From JABMRP01 sp964444795 (GTDB lineage: Bacteria; Planctomycetota; Planctomycetia; Pirellulales; Thermoguttaceae), in the NCBI GenBank assembly GCA_964444795.1, contig CAYUIQ010000007.1, positions 11,545 to 75,544 on the forward strand: 64,000 bases of DNA. Direction: 5' to 3'. Numbering within the stretch: position 1 is the stretch's first letter; every line of letters begins with the position of its first letter. The notes beneath the pieces are model-generated. The model was not told the origin of the DNA and did no database searches. It was given only the letters and a program-made list of their open reading frames with translations. The position numbers and the translations under genes were made by a program. This document shows positions 24,301 through 32,876 of the stretch, one piece after another.

Positions 24301-26132
24301 TGACCCTGTCGGAGGCTCCCTGGCTGGAGCTTCTGGACGAAGCGGCCAAGACGATCGAGTTGGCCGCCGAGGAAGTGCGCAGCGTGTCGTTTCGCATTCG
24401 CGCCGCCCGGGTGGGCCAGCACGAGTTGCGCATCGACGCACGCGGCGGTGAGGTGGCCGACGCCGTGCTGCGACCGGTGGAAGTCGTGCCCGATGGTCAC
24501 CCGATCGAACAGGTCCTCAACGGCACGCTGGCCCGGCCGGCGGAGATCGAAATCGACGTACCCACCGATGCGATCGAAGGCAGCGCTGCGGCGGTTGTGA
24601 AGATCTACCCGTCGAGTTTCAGCCAACTGGTCGAAGGGCTGGACGCGGTATTCCAGCGTCCCTACGGCTGTTTCGAGCAGACCACCGCCACCACCTATCC
24701 CAACGTGTTGGCCCTGGACTACCTGCGTCGCACGAAGAAGAGCCTCCCCGCCGTGGAAGCCAAGGCCCAAGCGTATATCCACCTGGGCTACCAGCGGCTG
24801 TTGACCTTCGAGGTGGCCGGCGGTGGGTTCGATTGGTTCGGGCGCGGACCGGCCAACCGCACGCTCACCGCTTGCGGGCTGATGGAATTTCGGGACATGG
24901 CCCGGGTGCATGACGTCGACCCGAATTTGATCTCGCGCACCCGGCGGTGGCTGCTCGACCAACAACAGACCGACGGTTCGTGGCAAGCGGAGCGTCGCAG
25001 CCTGCACGACGTACCCAGCGGCGGCGGTCGCCTGGCCGAACTCGGCACCACCGCCTACATCGGTTGGGCCGTGTTCGGTGGTGGAGCCAACACGGCGGAG
25101 GCCGTCGAAACTCGCGGCTACTTGACGTCAATCCGCCCCGACGAGATCGACGACCCGTACACCCTGGCCCTGGTCTGCAACGCTCTGTCGGCCACCGGTT
25201 GCACTGAAGCGACCGTTCGTCCGTACCTCGACCGGCTCGACCGGATGAAGCGAACGTCGGCCGACGGCAAGTTGACGTACTGGCAACGATCCGGCTCCAA
25301 CCGGACGATGTTCTATGGGGCGGGTCGCAGCGGCAACATCGAGACGACGGCCCTGGCCGTGTTGGCCCTGGTCGACTCCGGCCGTCACCCCCAGACCACG
25401 CGAAAAGCGCTGGCGTGGCTGGCCGCGAAGAAAGACGCCGCCGGTACGTGGCATTCGACCCAGGCCACCGTCCTGGCGCTGAAGGCCCTCTTGGCCGGCA
25501 CGGGCAAACCGCTCGGCGGGGAAGTGCCACGGCGGATCGAGATTGCCCTGGACGGTGAAGTACTCGAAGAACTCTCGATTCCCGCCGATCAGGCCGACGT
25601 GACGACTCAGGTAAGCCTCTCGAAGTCGATCACCAGCGGAAAGCACACGCTGCGGGTGACCGAGCAGAGCGACACGGCGGCCGGCTACCAGTTTGCCCTG
25701 CGCTATCACGTACCCGATGCGGCGGTGCCGAAAACGCCCGGGCCGTTGTCGATCGCAATCGAGTACGACCGGACGGCGCTGGCCGTCCATGACGAGATCC
25801 TCGTCACGGCCACCGTCACCAATCACCGCAAGACGGCCGCGCCGATGGTCATGCTCGACCTGCCCGTGCCGGCCGGATTCGCGGTGACCGCCGACGTCGG
25901 CCTTTCGCCCCCGGTGGCCAAGGTGCAACACACAGCGCGGAGCATGATCGTTTACCTGCGGCAACTGAAACCGGGCAAACCGTTGCGATTGCAGTACCGC
26001 CTGCGTGCGACCATGCCGGTCAAAGTCACCGCCGCCGGCGGCCGGGTGTATGAGTATTACGACCCCGATACGGTAGCTGTCTCGATGCCCGAGCGGTTGA
26101 TTGTGGTGGGGCGTGGGGAAGATCGCCAGTAG
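21369..26132 (+). CDS. Anti-sigma-like zinc finger + TM + alpha-2-macroglobulin
   Basis: 1587 residues from ATG 21369 (GGGAG 8 bases ahead); ATG 21336, overlapping the sigma-factor stop, would add 11. Residues ~25-40 hold a putative zinc-binding EHCDTCPIC; a single transmembrane helix spans ~80-105 (VVALVVLISLTIYAG). The exterior is a bacterial alpha-2-macroglobulin: MG domains (SDKPVYRPGGVIQLRG; EYVLPKFRIDVELDRPFYQPGE), the A2M-family segment TLLWTPELITDDQG, a thioester motif YGCFEQ near residue 1100 (CxEQ), and an alpha-alpha barrel to ~1400. At ~800-870 a hydrophobic segment with LLLPAVQMTREAARRAS and NNLKQLHMGF closely resembles the DUF1559 pseudopilin start. Such proteins trap proteases; fusion to an anti-sigma module suggests signalling to the sigma factor. 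Confidence 0.85.
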   Translation: MLGPDEHMLDYVDAYLHEALSTEDARTLAEHCDTCPICSVALEEARHRREAMGTLPAVEASEELIRTTQLRISEYRNPWVIPAWTGAGAAVVALVVLISLTIYAGTLRPTPYDLKILGQSELLTGSETPLRVLLVDHRSGDPVEGIAGDVELLGSPGDDVIHLASFTTDRWGSASPRLKLPEWEDGEYRLRVSARIDGGEERLEHAIRLRRSWQLMLTSDKPVYRPGGVIQLRGLALARPDRKPVAGRPLSFSVTDPKGNVIFRRSDPTSPFGIASAECPLAEEILHGIYKIQCSLGDTTSTISVEVKEYVLPKFRIDVELDRPFYQPGEVVRGSLQVDYFFGKPVAGADVEVAVVEDDAEPRCIEEMALQTGADGSGEFEYRVRESLIGLPQNSGNARLKFVVTVRDTASQKQTRSVGCLVTANPLHVEVIPESGDLVRGEVNKVYFFTSFADGRPAPTRIAVTGVDHELVTNALGVAVLEITPETEELDWTIRVTDSAGRIGRREVTLRCGTVTGDFLVRPDKAVYDAGQTMQLLALGGGVEPVFIDLIQDGQTILSDMVDMHDGRGEYAVDLPPERFGTLQLCAYRFADDGLPVRKVRVIHVRPSRQLKVIATTDRQQYRPGDRARLAFAVTDADGNPAPGALSLSAVDEAVFSVLPQRPGVEAAFFATEQELLEPVYAIYPWTPDLHSSASTEDEEQLHRALLARAGRDSSGSKERLKAFIDEFCEGDESILRVLERPDWEEMAQSMDLPEELIAMLQGQGTPHTLNRTSFAAKKSETDARKRVMESRVAAAWKLLGVVLLIAFLAAVARSAPAVISIVLVLFVGFMLLLPAVQMTREAARRASATNNLKQLHMGFEWARSKAELPADQYGAEPSPVRLRQWFPETLLWTPELITDDQGRATLELDLADSITTWRLSASAVTKGGALGGGHSEIRVFQPFFVEPDLPVALTRGDEVTLNVAVYNYLDRSQEVELTLSEAPWLELLDEAAKTIELAAEEVRSVSFRIRAARVGQHELRIDARGGEVADAVLRPVEVVPDGHPIEQVLNGTLARPAEIEIDVPTDAIEGSAAAVVKIYPSSFSQLVEGLDAVFQRPYGCFEQTTATTYPNVLALDYLRRTKKSLPAVEAKAQAYIHLGYQRLLTFEVAGGGFDWFGRGPANRTLTACGLMEFRDMARVHDVDPNLISRTRRWLLDQQQTDGSWQAERRSLHDVPSGGGRLAELGTTAYIGWAVFGGGANTAEAVETRGYLTSIRPDEIDDPYTLALVCNALSATGCTEATVRPYLDRLDRMKRTSADGKLTYWQRSGSNRTMFYGAGRSGNIETTALAVLALVDSGRHPQTTRKALAWLAAKKDAAGTWHSTQATVLALKALLAGTGKPLGGEVPRRIEIALDGEVLEELSIPADQADVTTQVSLSKSITSGKHTLRVTEQSDTAAGYQFALRYHVPDAAVPKTPGPLSIAIEYDRTALAVHDEILVTATVTNHRKTAAPMVMLDLPVPAGFAVTADVGLSPPVAKVQHTARSMIVYLRQLKPGKPLRLQYRLRATMPVKVTAAGGRVYEYYDPDTVAVSMPERLIVVGRGEDRQ

Positions 26133-26157
26133 CGATTTGCAGTTGATCTTGGAAGTT

Positions 26158-26258
26158 GGGTGCCTGGGGTCGAATCACGAGGAACGAGTGATGAGCCCCC
26201 AGTAATTCTCCGACTGAGGGCTCGATGCTCGTTCCTCGCATCTCGATCCCAGGTACCC
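26158..26258. repeat. GTGCCTGGG palindromic repeat family, member 1
   Basis: Bounded by GGGTGCCTGGG and CCCAGGTACCC. An inner pair CGAGGAACGAG (26178-26188) and CTCGTTCCTCG (26228-26238) is a perfect 11 bp inverted repeat. The left half matches 37900-37945 closely. Confidence 0.7.
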
Positions 26259-26293
26259 GGTCGCTTCGCTCCTGGTCCCACTCCACGAAGAGC

Positions 26294-26322
26294 TTGATTT
26301 GTCGGCCCCAATCGACTATAAA
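26294..26322 (+). promoter_or_regulatory. Sigma70-type promoter for lemA
   Basis: TTGATT (26294-26299), a 17-base spacer and TATAAA (26317-26322). One of the best matches in the window; transcription would begin near 26330. Confidence 0.55.
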
Positions 26323-26440
26323 TACCGGCGTGCTTCCGGTGCTGTCGGAAACACGCATTTCCCGTCCTATGGCAGACGGTTTCTTCACGCTCCGGGGCGA
26401 GGCGGGCCGCTGCAACGTCAACTCCAGCGAGGGACCTGTT

Positions 26441-27040
26441 ATGGGTGGCGCGGTAATCACACTGATCGTTCTCGGCGCTCTGGCGATTCTTTTGGCCATT
26501 ATCGCCATCGGCATCTACAACAAGCTGGTTATGCTGCGGAACCGCTACAAAAACGCGTTTGCGCAGATCGACGTCCAACTGAAACGTCGCTACGACCTGA
26601 TCCCCAACCTTGTGGAGATTGCCAAGGGCTACATGAAGCACGAGAAGGAAACGCTCGAAGCCGTCATCCAGGCCCGAAACCAGGCGGCCTCGGCCGGTCA
26701 GGCGGCGGCGGCCAATCCGGGCGATCCCAAGGCGATGAAATCGCTGGGAAGCGCCGAAGGCCAACTGACCGGCGCGCTGGGCCGGCTGTTTGCTCTCTCG
26801 GAGAGTTATCCCGATCTCAAGGCCAACGAGAACATGATGTCGTTGCAGGAGGAACTCTCCTCGACGGAGAACAAGGTGGCTTTCTCCCGACAGGCGTACA
26901 ACGACGCCGTGACCCGCTACAATACGTCTCGGGAGGTATTCCCCTCGGTGGTATTCGCGGGCATGTTCAATTTCGGCCCGGCCGATCTCTTCGAGGTCGA
27001 ATCGGAACTCGAACGCGAGGCGCCGAAGGTGTCGTTTTAG
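26441..27040 (+). CDS. lemA: LemA family protein
   Basis: 199 residues from ATG 26441 (GAGGGA 9 bases ahead). An N-terminal membrane helix (residues ~4-27, ITLIVLGALAILLAIIAIGIY) precedes NKLVMLRNRYKNAFAQIDVQLKRRYDLIPNLVE, the LemA signature. Helical segments HEKETLEAVIQARNQA and SESYPDLKANENMMSLQEEL follow, then the conserved end NTSREVFPSVVFAGMFNF. LemA proteins are membrane-anchored four-helix bundles of unclear function. As often in bacteria, it is followed after 35 bases by an M48-type metalloprotease, suggesting a joint role in envelope quality control. Confidence 0.9.
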   Translation: MGGAVITLIVLGALAILLAIIAIGIYNKLVMLRNRYKNAFAQIDVQLKRRYDLIPNLVEIAKGYMKHEKETLEAVIQARNQAASAGQAAAANPGDPKAMKSLGSAEGQLTGALGRLFALSESYPDLKANENMMSLQEELSSTENKVAFSRQAYNDAVTRYNTSREVFPSVVFAGMFNFGPADLFEVESELEREAPKVSF

Positions 27041-27075
27041 TGAACGGTTATTTCTTTCCGCGTTAGGCGGCCATC

Positions 27076-29058
27076 ATGGATTTCTTTGAACAGCAGGACG
27101 TTGCCCGGCGAAAGACGGGATGGCTGATCGCCTACTTCATTGCGGCCGTGGTGGCCATCGTGTTGGCGGTCTACTTCGTTGCTCTGATCGCCATGGTGTT
27201 TGTCGGCGGCGATCCGGACAATCCGTCGGCCCCCAATCCATACGAAGAAAACCCCTTCCAGCCGGGGCTGTTTATCATGGTAGGGCTGGGAACGATCGGC
27301 GTGATTAGCCTGGGAAGCCTCTACAAAATCTCGCAGCTTTCCGCCGGCGGAGAGGCGGTCGCCCTGATGTTGGGCGGCCGGCGGATCAACCGGCAGACCG
27401 ACGATCTGGCCGAGCGCCGGCTTCTCAACGTGGTCGAGGAAATGGCTCTGGCTTCCGGCACGCCCGTGCCCCCGGTCTACGTGATGGACAAGGAGGCAAG
27501 CATCAACGCCTTTGCCGCCGGCAACTCGCCCGGCGACGCGGTGATCGGCGTCTCCAAGGGCAGCCTCGACTACCTCACCCGCGACGAATTGCAGGGGGTC
27601 ATGGCGCACGAGTTCAGCCACATCCTCAATGGCGACATGCGGATGAACCTGCGGCTGATGGGCGTCCTGCACGGCATTCTCATCATCGCCATCATCGGCT
27701 GGTTCGCGATCCGTTCGATGCAATTCTCCGGCGGCCGCTCCTCGAAGAAAGATGAAGGGGGAGCCGCCTTTGCGATCTTGGCCGTCGGCGTGGGGTTGCT
27801 GATCATCGGCAGCATCGGCCTGCTCTTCGGTAAACTGATCAAGAGCGCCGTTTCGCGGCAGCGAGAATACCTGGCCGATGCCTCGGCCGTGCAGTTTACC
27901 CGGCTGCCCGAGGGAATCGCCGGGGCGTTGAAGAAGATCGGCGGCCGCAAGGAAACCTCGAAGATCGAGGACCCCCACGCCGAAGAAGTCAGCCACATGT
28001 TCTTCGGCAACGCCTTCGGCAGCCTCGCTTCGGGCGCGCTGTCCACCCACCCGCCGCTGGCCGAGCGGGTCAAACGCATCGACCCCCAGTTCAACGGGAA
28101 GTTTCCCAAGGTCAAGCCGATGGCAACCGGAAAACCGGTCTCCAGGAGCAAGACCAAAGGCAAACAGAAACAACGCAAACAGAAAAAGGGCAAGCCGGTG
28201 CAAGTATTGGCCGGCGCCGGTATGCCGGGTGGACGCTCGCCGGTGGATCCGGCCGGCGTGTTCGGCCAGATCGGCGTGCCCGGCATGGAACAGTTGCTCT
28301 ATGCGGCCGCATTGATCGAATCGATGCCCGAGCCGGTGACCACCGCGGTACACGAACCGTACGGTGCCCGGGCGGTCGTTTACGCCTTGTTGCTCGATCG
28401 TCAGGAACCGATCCGCCAGAAACAACTCGACGTACTCAAGCAGCGGGCCGAGGACGTTTCGTACAAGGAAACGCTGCGCGTGGCGCCGCTGGTCGCCGGC
28501 CTGACCGAGGAGGCCCGGGTGCCGCTGGTGGAAATGAGTTTCCCGGCGCTGAAGGAGCTTTCGCCGGGGCAGTACGATACGTTCCGCGAAAACGTGACGG
28601 CCCTGGTCGAGGCCGACGAGAAGATCGATCTGTTCGAGTACGTTGTCCGCACGATGCTCTTCGGCGATCTCGACCGCCACTTCGGCCGGGCCAAGCCCGT
28701 ATCGATCCGCTACCGCCAGGTGGCGGGCGTGGTCGAACCGATGACGCGGGTCCTCTCGCTCCTGGCACGGGTGGGGCATCAAAGCGAAGAGGAAGCCCGG
28801 CGGGCGATGGAGGCCGGGATGACCGAACTGGGGCAATCGGCCGCGCTGCTGGCGAAGGATCAATGTACGCTGAAGGCTCTCGACGGCGCGCTGGAGACAC
28901 TGGCCCAGGCAACACCCAAAGTGAAGAAGCGGATCCTCGGCGCCTGTGTCGCATGTATTGCCGCCGACCGGGAAGTGACACCCAAGGAAGGCGAACTGTT
29001 GCGCGTCGTGGCCGCCGTACTCGGTTGCCCCGTACCGCCGGTTCCGAATGTTGCGTAG
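27076..29058 (+). CDS. M48-type membrane metalloprotease with long C-terminal domain
   Basis: 660 residues from ATG 27076. Two N-terminal membrane helices (~17-45 and ~70-92) lead to the protease domain. The zinc motif HEFSH lies near residue 178 and the third ligand in SRQREYLADASAV near 264; INAFAAGNSPGDAVIGVSKG is the family's substrate-binding strand. Two more helices (IIAIIGWFAI; VGVGLLIIGSIGLLFG) lie between and after the zinc segments. A basic linker (~355-375, rich in Lys and Gln) leads to a ~270-residue helical domain ending at CPVPPVPNVA, not found in HtpX and not identified by me. Partner of lemA. Confidence 0.85.
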   Translation: MDFFEQQDVARRKTGWLIAYFIAAVVAIVLAVYFVALIAMVFVGGDPDNPSAPNPYEENPFQPGLFIMVGLGTIGVISLGSLYKISQLSAGGEAVALMLGGRRINRQTDDLAERRLLNVVEEMALASGTPVPPVYVMDKEASINAFAAGNSPGDAVIGVSKGSLDYLTRDELQGVMAHEFSHILNGDMRMNLRLMGVLHGILIIAIIGWFAIRSMQFSGGRSSKKDEGGAAFAILAVGVGLLIIGSIGLLFGKLIKSAVSRQREYLADASAVQFTRLPEGIAGALKKIGGRKETSKIEDPHAEEVSHMFFGNAFGSLASGALSTHPPLAERVKRIDPQFNGKFPKVKPMATGKPVSRSKTKGKQKQRKQKKGKPVQVLAGAGMPGGRSPVDPAGVFGQIGVPGMEQLLYAAALIESMPEPVTTAVHEPYGARAVVYALLLDRQEPIRQKQLDVLKQRAEDVSYKETLRVAPLVAGLTEEARVPLVEMSFPALKELSPGQYDTFRENVTALVEADEKIDLFEYVVRTMLFGDLDRHFGRAKPVSIRYRQVAGVVEPMTRVLSLLARVGHQSEEEARRAMEAGMTELGQSAALLAKDQCTLKALDGALETLAQATPKVKKRILGACVACIAADREVTPKEGELLRVVAAVLGCPVPPVPNVA

Positions 29059-29060
29059 TA

Positions 29061-29069
29061 TGGTATAAT
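29061..29069 (+). promoter_or_regulatory. Extended -10 promoter of the sulfatase gene
   Basis: TGGTATAAT, a perfect -10 hexamer with the upstream TG dinucleotide, begins 3 bases after the protease stop. No good -35 is seen, as expected for extended -10 promoters. The same TAGTATGGTAT context occurs at 5878-5888. Confidence 0.5.
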
Positions 29070-29120
29070 TCCTCGGGCGACGTGCTCGTTGCTTACCCTT
29101 CCCGCCAGGAGATTCCGTGC

Positions 29121-30710
29121 ATGGCTCTTCTCGGCAAACCGGTTGTCGCTGGTGTGTGTCGCGGTGCGATCCGGCCGTGTTGCCTGGCCGTGGTGCTCTG
29201 CTCTTTCCTCTCGGCCGCTCGAGGCGAAGCCGCCGAGCCGCCGTCGCGACCGAACATCCTCTTCATCTTCACCGACGATCACGCCCCGCACGCCATCGGG
29301 GCCTACGGCTCGAAGATCAACAAGACGCCCCACATCGACCGTCTGGCCGAGCGCGGCGCGGTGTTCGAGAATTGCTTCTGCACCAATTCGATCTGTGCGC
29401 CCAGCCGGGCCGTCGTCTTGACCGGCGTGCATAGCCACATCAACGGCGTGCTCGATAATCGCCAGCGGTTCGACACCAAGCAGCCGACATTCACCAAGCT
29501 GTTACAGGAAGCCGGGTACGAAACGGCGATGATCGGCAAATGGCATCTCAAGGCGGATCCGGTCGGGTTCGACCATTGGGAGATTCTCCCCGGCCAGGGC
29601 GACTACTACAATCCGGTCTTCCGCACGCCCGAGGGAACGCGAAAATACACCGGCTACGTGACCGACATCACCACCAATCTGGCGCTGCGGTGGCTCGAGA
29701 AGAAGCGCGACCGCGACAAGCCGTTCCTGCTGATGTGTCAGCACAAGGCCCCGCATCGAAGTTGGATGCCCGGGCCGCGCCATCTGAATATGTACGACGG
29801 CGTCGACATTCCCGAGCCGGAGACCTTGTTCGACGACTACTCGGGCCGGGGCAGTGCCGCCCGGCGCCAGGCGATGACCCTGGCCCGCCACATGTTCGAC
29901 GCCTACGATCTGAAGATCAGCCCGCCGGCCCCCGGCAATCACGCCGACGCGAGGATGTGGCAGGCGACGTACGGGCGGCTCAACTCCCAGCAACGAGAGG
30001 ACTGGGACACCGCCTACGGCGCGAAAAACGAAGCCTATCGCCGCGCCAATCTGTCCGGCCGCGAGTTGGTCCGCTGGCGCTATCAGCGCTATATCAAGGA
30101 CTACCTGCGTTGTATCGCCTCGGTCGACGACAACATCGGACGGATGCTGGAGTATCTCGACGAAGCCGGCCTGTCGGCCAATACCGTGGTGGTTTACAGT
30201 TCCGATCAGGGCTTCTTCCTCGGCGATCACGGCTGGTACGACAAGCGGTGGATGTACGAAGAGTCGCTGCGGATGCCGCTGGTCGTGGCCTGGCCGGGGG
30301 TGATCGAGCCGGGCACCCGGATCGAGCAACTCGTGCAGAACCTCGATTTCGCGCCCACCTTTCTCACGATGGCCGGTGTCGACTTACCCGAGACCATGCA
30401 GGGCCGCAGCCTCGTGGGGCTGTTGGGCGATGAGAAGCCGGCGCGGTGGCGCACCTCGATCTACTACCACTATCACGAGTTCCCCGGCCCGCACAGCGTA
30501 GCCCGCCACTACGGCGTGCGCACCGAGCGGTACAAGCTGATCTACTACTATCAACTGGGCGAGTGGGAACTGTTCGACCTGCAAGAAGACCCCAACGAAC
30601 AGACCAGCGTGTACGACGATCCCGCCAGTCAGCCACTCGTCGCCGAACTCAAGGACGAACTGCGCCGCCTGCGGCGTCAGTACGGGGACAACACGGGCGG
30701 CACGTTCTAA
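29121..30710 (+). CDS. Secreted type I sulfatase
   Basis: 529 residues from ATG 29121 with AGGAGA 10 bases ahead. Signal peptide residues 1-36 (CRGAIRPCCLAVVLCSFLSAARG). NILFIFTDDHAPHAIG gives the first metal-binding Asp pair. SICAPSRAVVLTG near residue 92 is the C-x-P-S-R motif whose Cys is converted to formylglycine. TAMIGKWHLK supplies the Lys/His of the active site, and VVVYSSDQGFFLGDHGWYDKRW the C-terminal metal ligands. Exported sulfatases are the hallmark of planctomycete use of sulfated polysaccharides; the exact substrate cannot be told. A dedicated formylglycine-generating enzyme is not in the window. Confidence 0.92.
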   Translation: MALLGKPVVAGVCRGAIRPCCLAVVLCSFLSAARGEAAEPPSRPNILFIFTDDHAPHAIGAYGSKINKTPHIDRLAERGAVFENCFCTNSICAPSRAVVLTGVHSHINGVLDNRQRFDTKQPTFTKLLQEAGYETAMIGKWHLKADPVGFDHWEILPGQGDYYNPVFRTPEGTRKYTGYVTDITTNLALRWLEKKRDRDKPFLLMCQHKAPHRSWMPGPRHLNMYDGVDIPEPETLFDDYSGRGSAARRQAMTLARHMFDAYDLKISPPAPGNHADARMWQATYGRLNSQQREDWDTAYGAKNEAYRRANLSGRELVRWRYQRYIKDYLRCIASVDDNIGRMLEYLDEAGLSANTVVVYSSDQGFFLGDHGWYDKRWMYEESLRMPLVVAWPGVIEPGTRIEQLVQNLDFAPTFLTMAGVDLPETMQGRSLVGLLGDEKPARWRTSIYYHYHEFPGPHSVARHYGVRTERYKLIYYYQLGEWELFDLQEDPNEQTSVYDDPASQPLVAELKDELRRLRRQYGDNTGGTF

Positions 30711-30958
30711 GAGGGCGGGGCAGGGGTGGCGCGTCCCCCCCCCTCCTCCGGGAGAGGGGGCGGCAGATACGCACAGCAATGAGTGAAGGTGGTGTCAACT
30801 CTTGGCCAGCGGCTTCAGCGAAGATATGATGATTAGTGTGTAGCAGTCAGAAGAGGGCAGTATGGCCTCGGCGCCGAAGGATGGGGAACGTTTGCATCGC
30901 TATTGTGGCAAGATGGGCGTGCCCGCGATGAACAGCTCAAGTTGGTAGGGAGGCAGCA

Positions 30959-31759
30959 ATGGCGAGCAATGAGTTCTATGAAAAGTCTGGGGATAAGGTC
31001 CAAGAAATCAGCGACTTGTCGGATTTCACTAAGGAATTCGTGGATCTGTACAAGGGCGAGGGCACTGGCCTGTACTTCCGCGGTCAACAAAACTCAGATT
31101 GGGCTTTGTTGCCAAGCGCCGGGCGCGAACACTCATTCGCCGAGAAGACAATCGAACCTTTCACGGTCGAGTAAGAAGAGGCTCTTCTCCATCGCTTTCG
31201 ACGATATGCACGTGCGTACTTGGGGAGAACTCTGGATGAATGGGAGGCTCTGTTTCTCGGGCGTCATTACGGTCTGCCCGTACGGCTCCTTGACTGGACA
31301 TCCAATCCTCTGGTTGCCCTGTATAATGCGTGTGAACAGGAGACGAAGTCCGATGGGGCGGTTTGGGCCATTATTCGTGAGGCGGACGAAAAAACGTACT
31401 GTGATGTCTTGGACCAGAAAACGAAGCCCTTCGAAGTGTGTGGCGTCAGAATGGTCTATCCGACCTATGTCTCCCCGCGAATGACCGCTCAATCCGGTTT
31501 CTTCACTATTCACGAAGAGCCGAGGAAGCCGTTGGAGAGAGTGGGCTCCAAGCTCCTGGGCAAAGACGATTTCGATTTCATCAAGTTGATAAGATGGGAA
31601 GTTCCGAAGGATACAAAGGCAGACCTAATAGACAATCTGGGGCGTTTGTCAGTAAACCGCCAGACTCTCTACCCCGACCTGGATGGCTTGGCCACGGGAC
31701 TCTGGCACACCGAGGTGTTGCGGCAGCGCGCCTCCGCAACGATAGAGCAAACCGAGTAG
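30959..31759 (+). pseudogene. FRG-domain protein interrupted by a single in-frame stop
   Basis: ATG 30959 follows GGTAGGGAGG. TGLYFRGQQNSDWALLPSAGRE is the N-terminal part of the FRG domain (FRG motif plus W.LLPSAGR). TAA 31172-31174 then interrupts the frame, which continues without any shift as EEALLHRFRRYARAYLG, LDEWEALFLGRHYGLPVRLLDW and SNPLVALYNACEQ, the second half of FRG, and on to 31759. The residue replaced by the stop lies in the variable linker, so a one-base change (for example from CAA, AAA or GAA) suffices. FRG proteins occur in defence islands and toxin-like contexts. Downstream lies a toxin-antitoxin-like pair on the other strand. Confidence 0.8.
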
Positions 31760-31809
31760 CGCAGGCGCGCCCCGATTTGTGAAGGTTGTTCGACCGCTTC
31801 CCAGGTTTC

Positions 31810-32142
31810 TCACTCACTTCTCGTCAACTGGCACCCGAGCACGTCGGCCAGACGGTCGATGACGTCGGATTGTAGGGTCCGCTCGCCGGTGAGGAAATCG
31901 TCGAGGATCAAGGGAGTGATGCCGGTTTGGGCGGCGATGGCCGAAAGGGCCAATTCGCTGGCATGGATGGCTCGGCGAAGTTCACCACTTAACGTGGCCT
32001 CTTCACGCGCTTCCTTGCGCATCTGATCCCGGGCCGTCATCTCCGGCAGTTCCTCCGCGATCTGCTCGCGATGGCGCACGAGGCGCTCTTGTTCGGCGGG
32101 AGTGAGTTCCCGCGTCGTCCGGCGTGCTTGTCGCTCTGCCAT
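31810..32142 (-). CDS. XRE-family regulator, probable antitoxin
   Basis: 110 residues from ATG 32142. The first ~55 are strongly charged and helical (LTPAEQERLVRHREQIAEEL; MRKEAREEATLSGEL). The C-terminal HTH reads LALSAIAAQTGITPLILDDF followed by ERTLQSDVIDRLADVLGCQL. It starts 10 bases after the stop of the upstream toxin-like gene and is surely co-transcribed. Toxin-first order with an XRE partner recalls higBA-type modules. A regulator binding its own promoter is expected; no operator was identified. Confidence 0.75.
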   Translation of the reverse strand: MAERQARRTTRELTPAEQERLVRHREQIAEELPEMTARDQMRKEAREEATLSGELRRAIHASELALSAIAAQTGITPLILDDFLTGERTLQSDVIDRLADVLGCQLTRSE

Positions 32143-32151
32143 GGTTTTTGC

Positions 32152-32397
32152 CTATCGCGGCTCGGGGACTTCGTAAGCGGTCACGGGAAGGACGGTCGTC
32201 TCGTCCAATTCTTCGTAGACGGCCATGATGTAGCGACCATCCGCGGTATGCCCCCAGACGGCGGGAAGGCCCGACGACCGGCTGTAACCTCTGCCGTGCG
32301 GATGACAGACAAGATGCTCAAAATCGTCCTGGGACACTCCGTGCTCGGCGATGTGGGCCACAATCTCGTCCGTCCAGAGGAAATCGAGATAGGCCAT
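32152..32397 (-). CDS. BrnT/HigB-like small protein, probable toxin
   Basis: 81 residues from ATG 32397 with GAGGGGAAG 7 bases ahead; a longer frame to 32493 has no ribosome site. FLWTDEIVAHIAEHGVSQDDFEHLV resembles the opening of BrnT-type proteins (W-x-n-H-GV), followed by SRSSGLPAVWGHTADGRYIMAVYEEL and VLPVTAYEV, the strands of an RelE/BrnT-like barrel. Together with the downstream XRE gene this looks like a type II toxin-antitoxin pair, but I know of no characterised member, so the toxic activity (ribonuclease) is inferred only. Confidence 0.6.
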   Translation of the reverse strand: MAYLDFLWTDEIVAHIAEHGVSQDDFEHLVCHPHGRGYSRSSGLPAVWGHTADGRYIMAVYEELDETTVLPVTAYEVPEPR

Positions 32398-32876
32398 CGC
32401 GCTTCCCCTCAGATTGTATCCCCGACACGGCCACCGCGCCAAGTCAGAAGCGGGTGCTGACAGCCCCTGTCGAGCCACGGGCGGCCCCGTCATTCTACCG
32501 CCAGGGATTTGAATTGGCCTTGAGTCTGGCCTAACGGGCCAGGGTTGTCAATTATCCGTCGCAAACGCAGCCAGGGGAATCCTGGACTGCGATCCAGACC
32601 TGAGCTTCCTGCGACCGTAGGTCTCCCGGTGGCATGAGGAGATCTCCGGTAGTCCCCTCGCGGCGAGTTCGGGAGACCTATGCCGAGCGCGGTCGTCACG
32701 AGAATCATAGGACTTGAACCCCAGCACCATCTGGGCTATTCTGGAGTACGTCCCGCCCCCTGGTGGGGGTCGCCTGGAAAACCTGCAAGATCGGCCCCGC
32801 GGCGGCAACCGTTATGGTGGATTGTCGTTCCCGCGGGTCGAATCGAAAACTGAACCACTCACCGGAGGTCCCTGCC
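32398..32876. other. Intergenic region with short inverted repeats
   Basis: Contains a CTGGCC/GGCCAG hairpin near 32528-32544 and a perfect 11 bp inverted repeat TAGGTCTCCCG (32618-32628) / CGGGAGACCTA (32670-32680). The right end is the upstream region of the HEAT-like gene. No gene was recognised. Confidence 0.5.

Larger units (their letters stand above)
26133..26440. other. Intergenic region with palindromic repeat and lemA promoter
   Basis: Holds a member of the GTGCCTGGG repeat family (26158-26258) and the lemA promoter (26294-26322). A leader of about 110 bases precedes lemA. No gene. Confidence 0.6.

Noticed and set aside
27037..28863. 608-codon minus-strand frame
   Set aside because: Antisense to the M48 protease gene, whose protein motifs are unmistakable; the antisense product is His/Arg/Gln-rich with no family.
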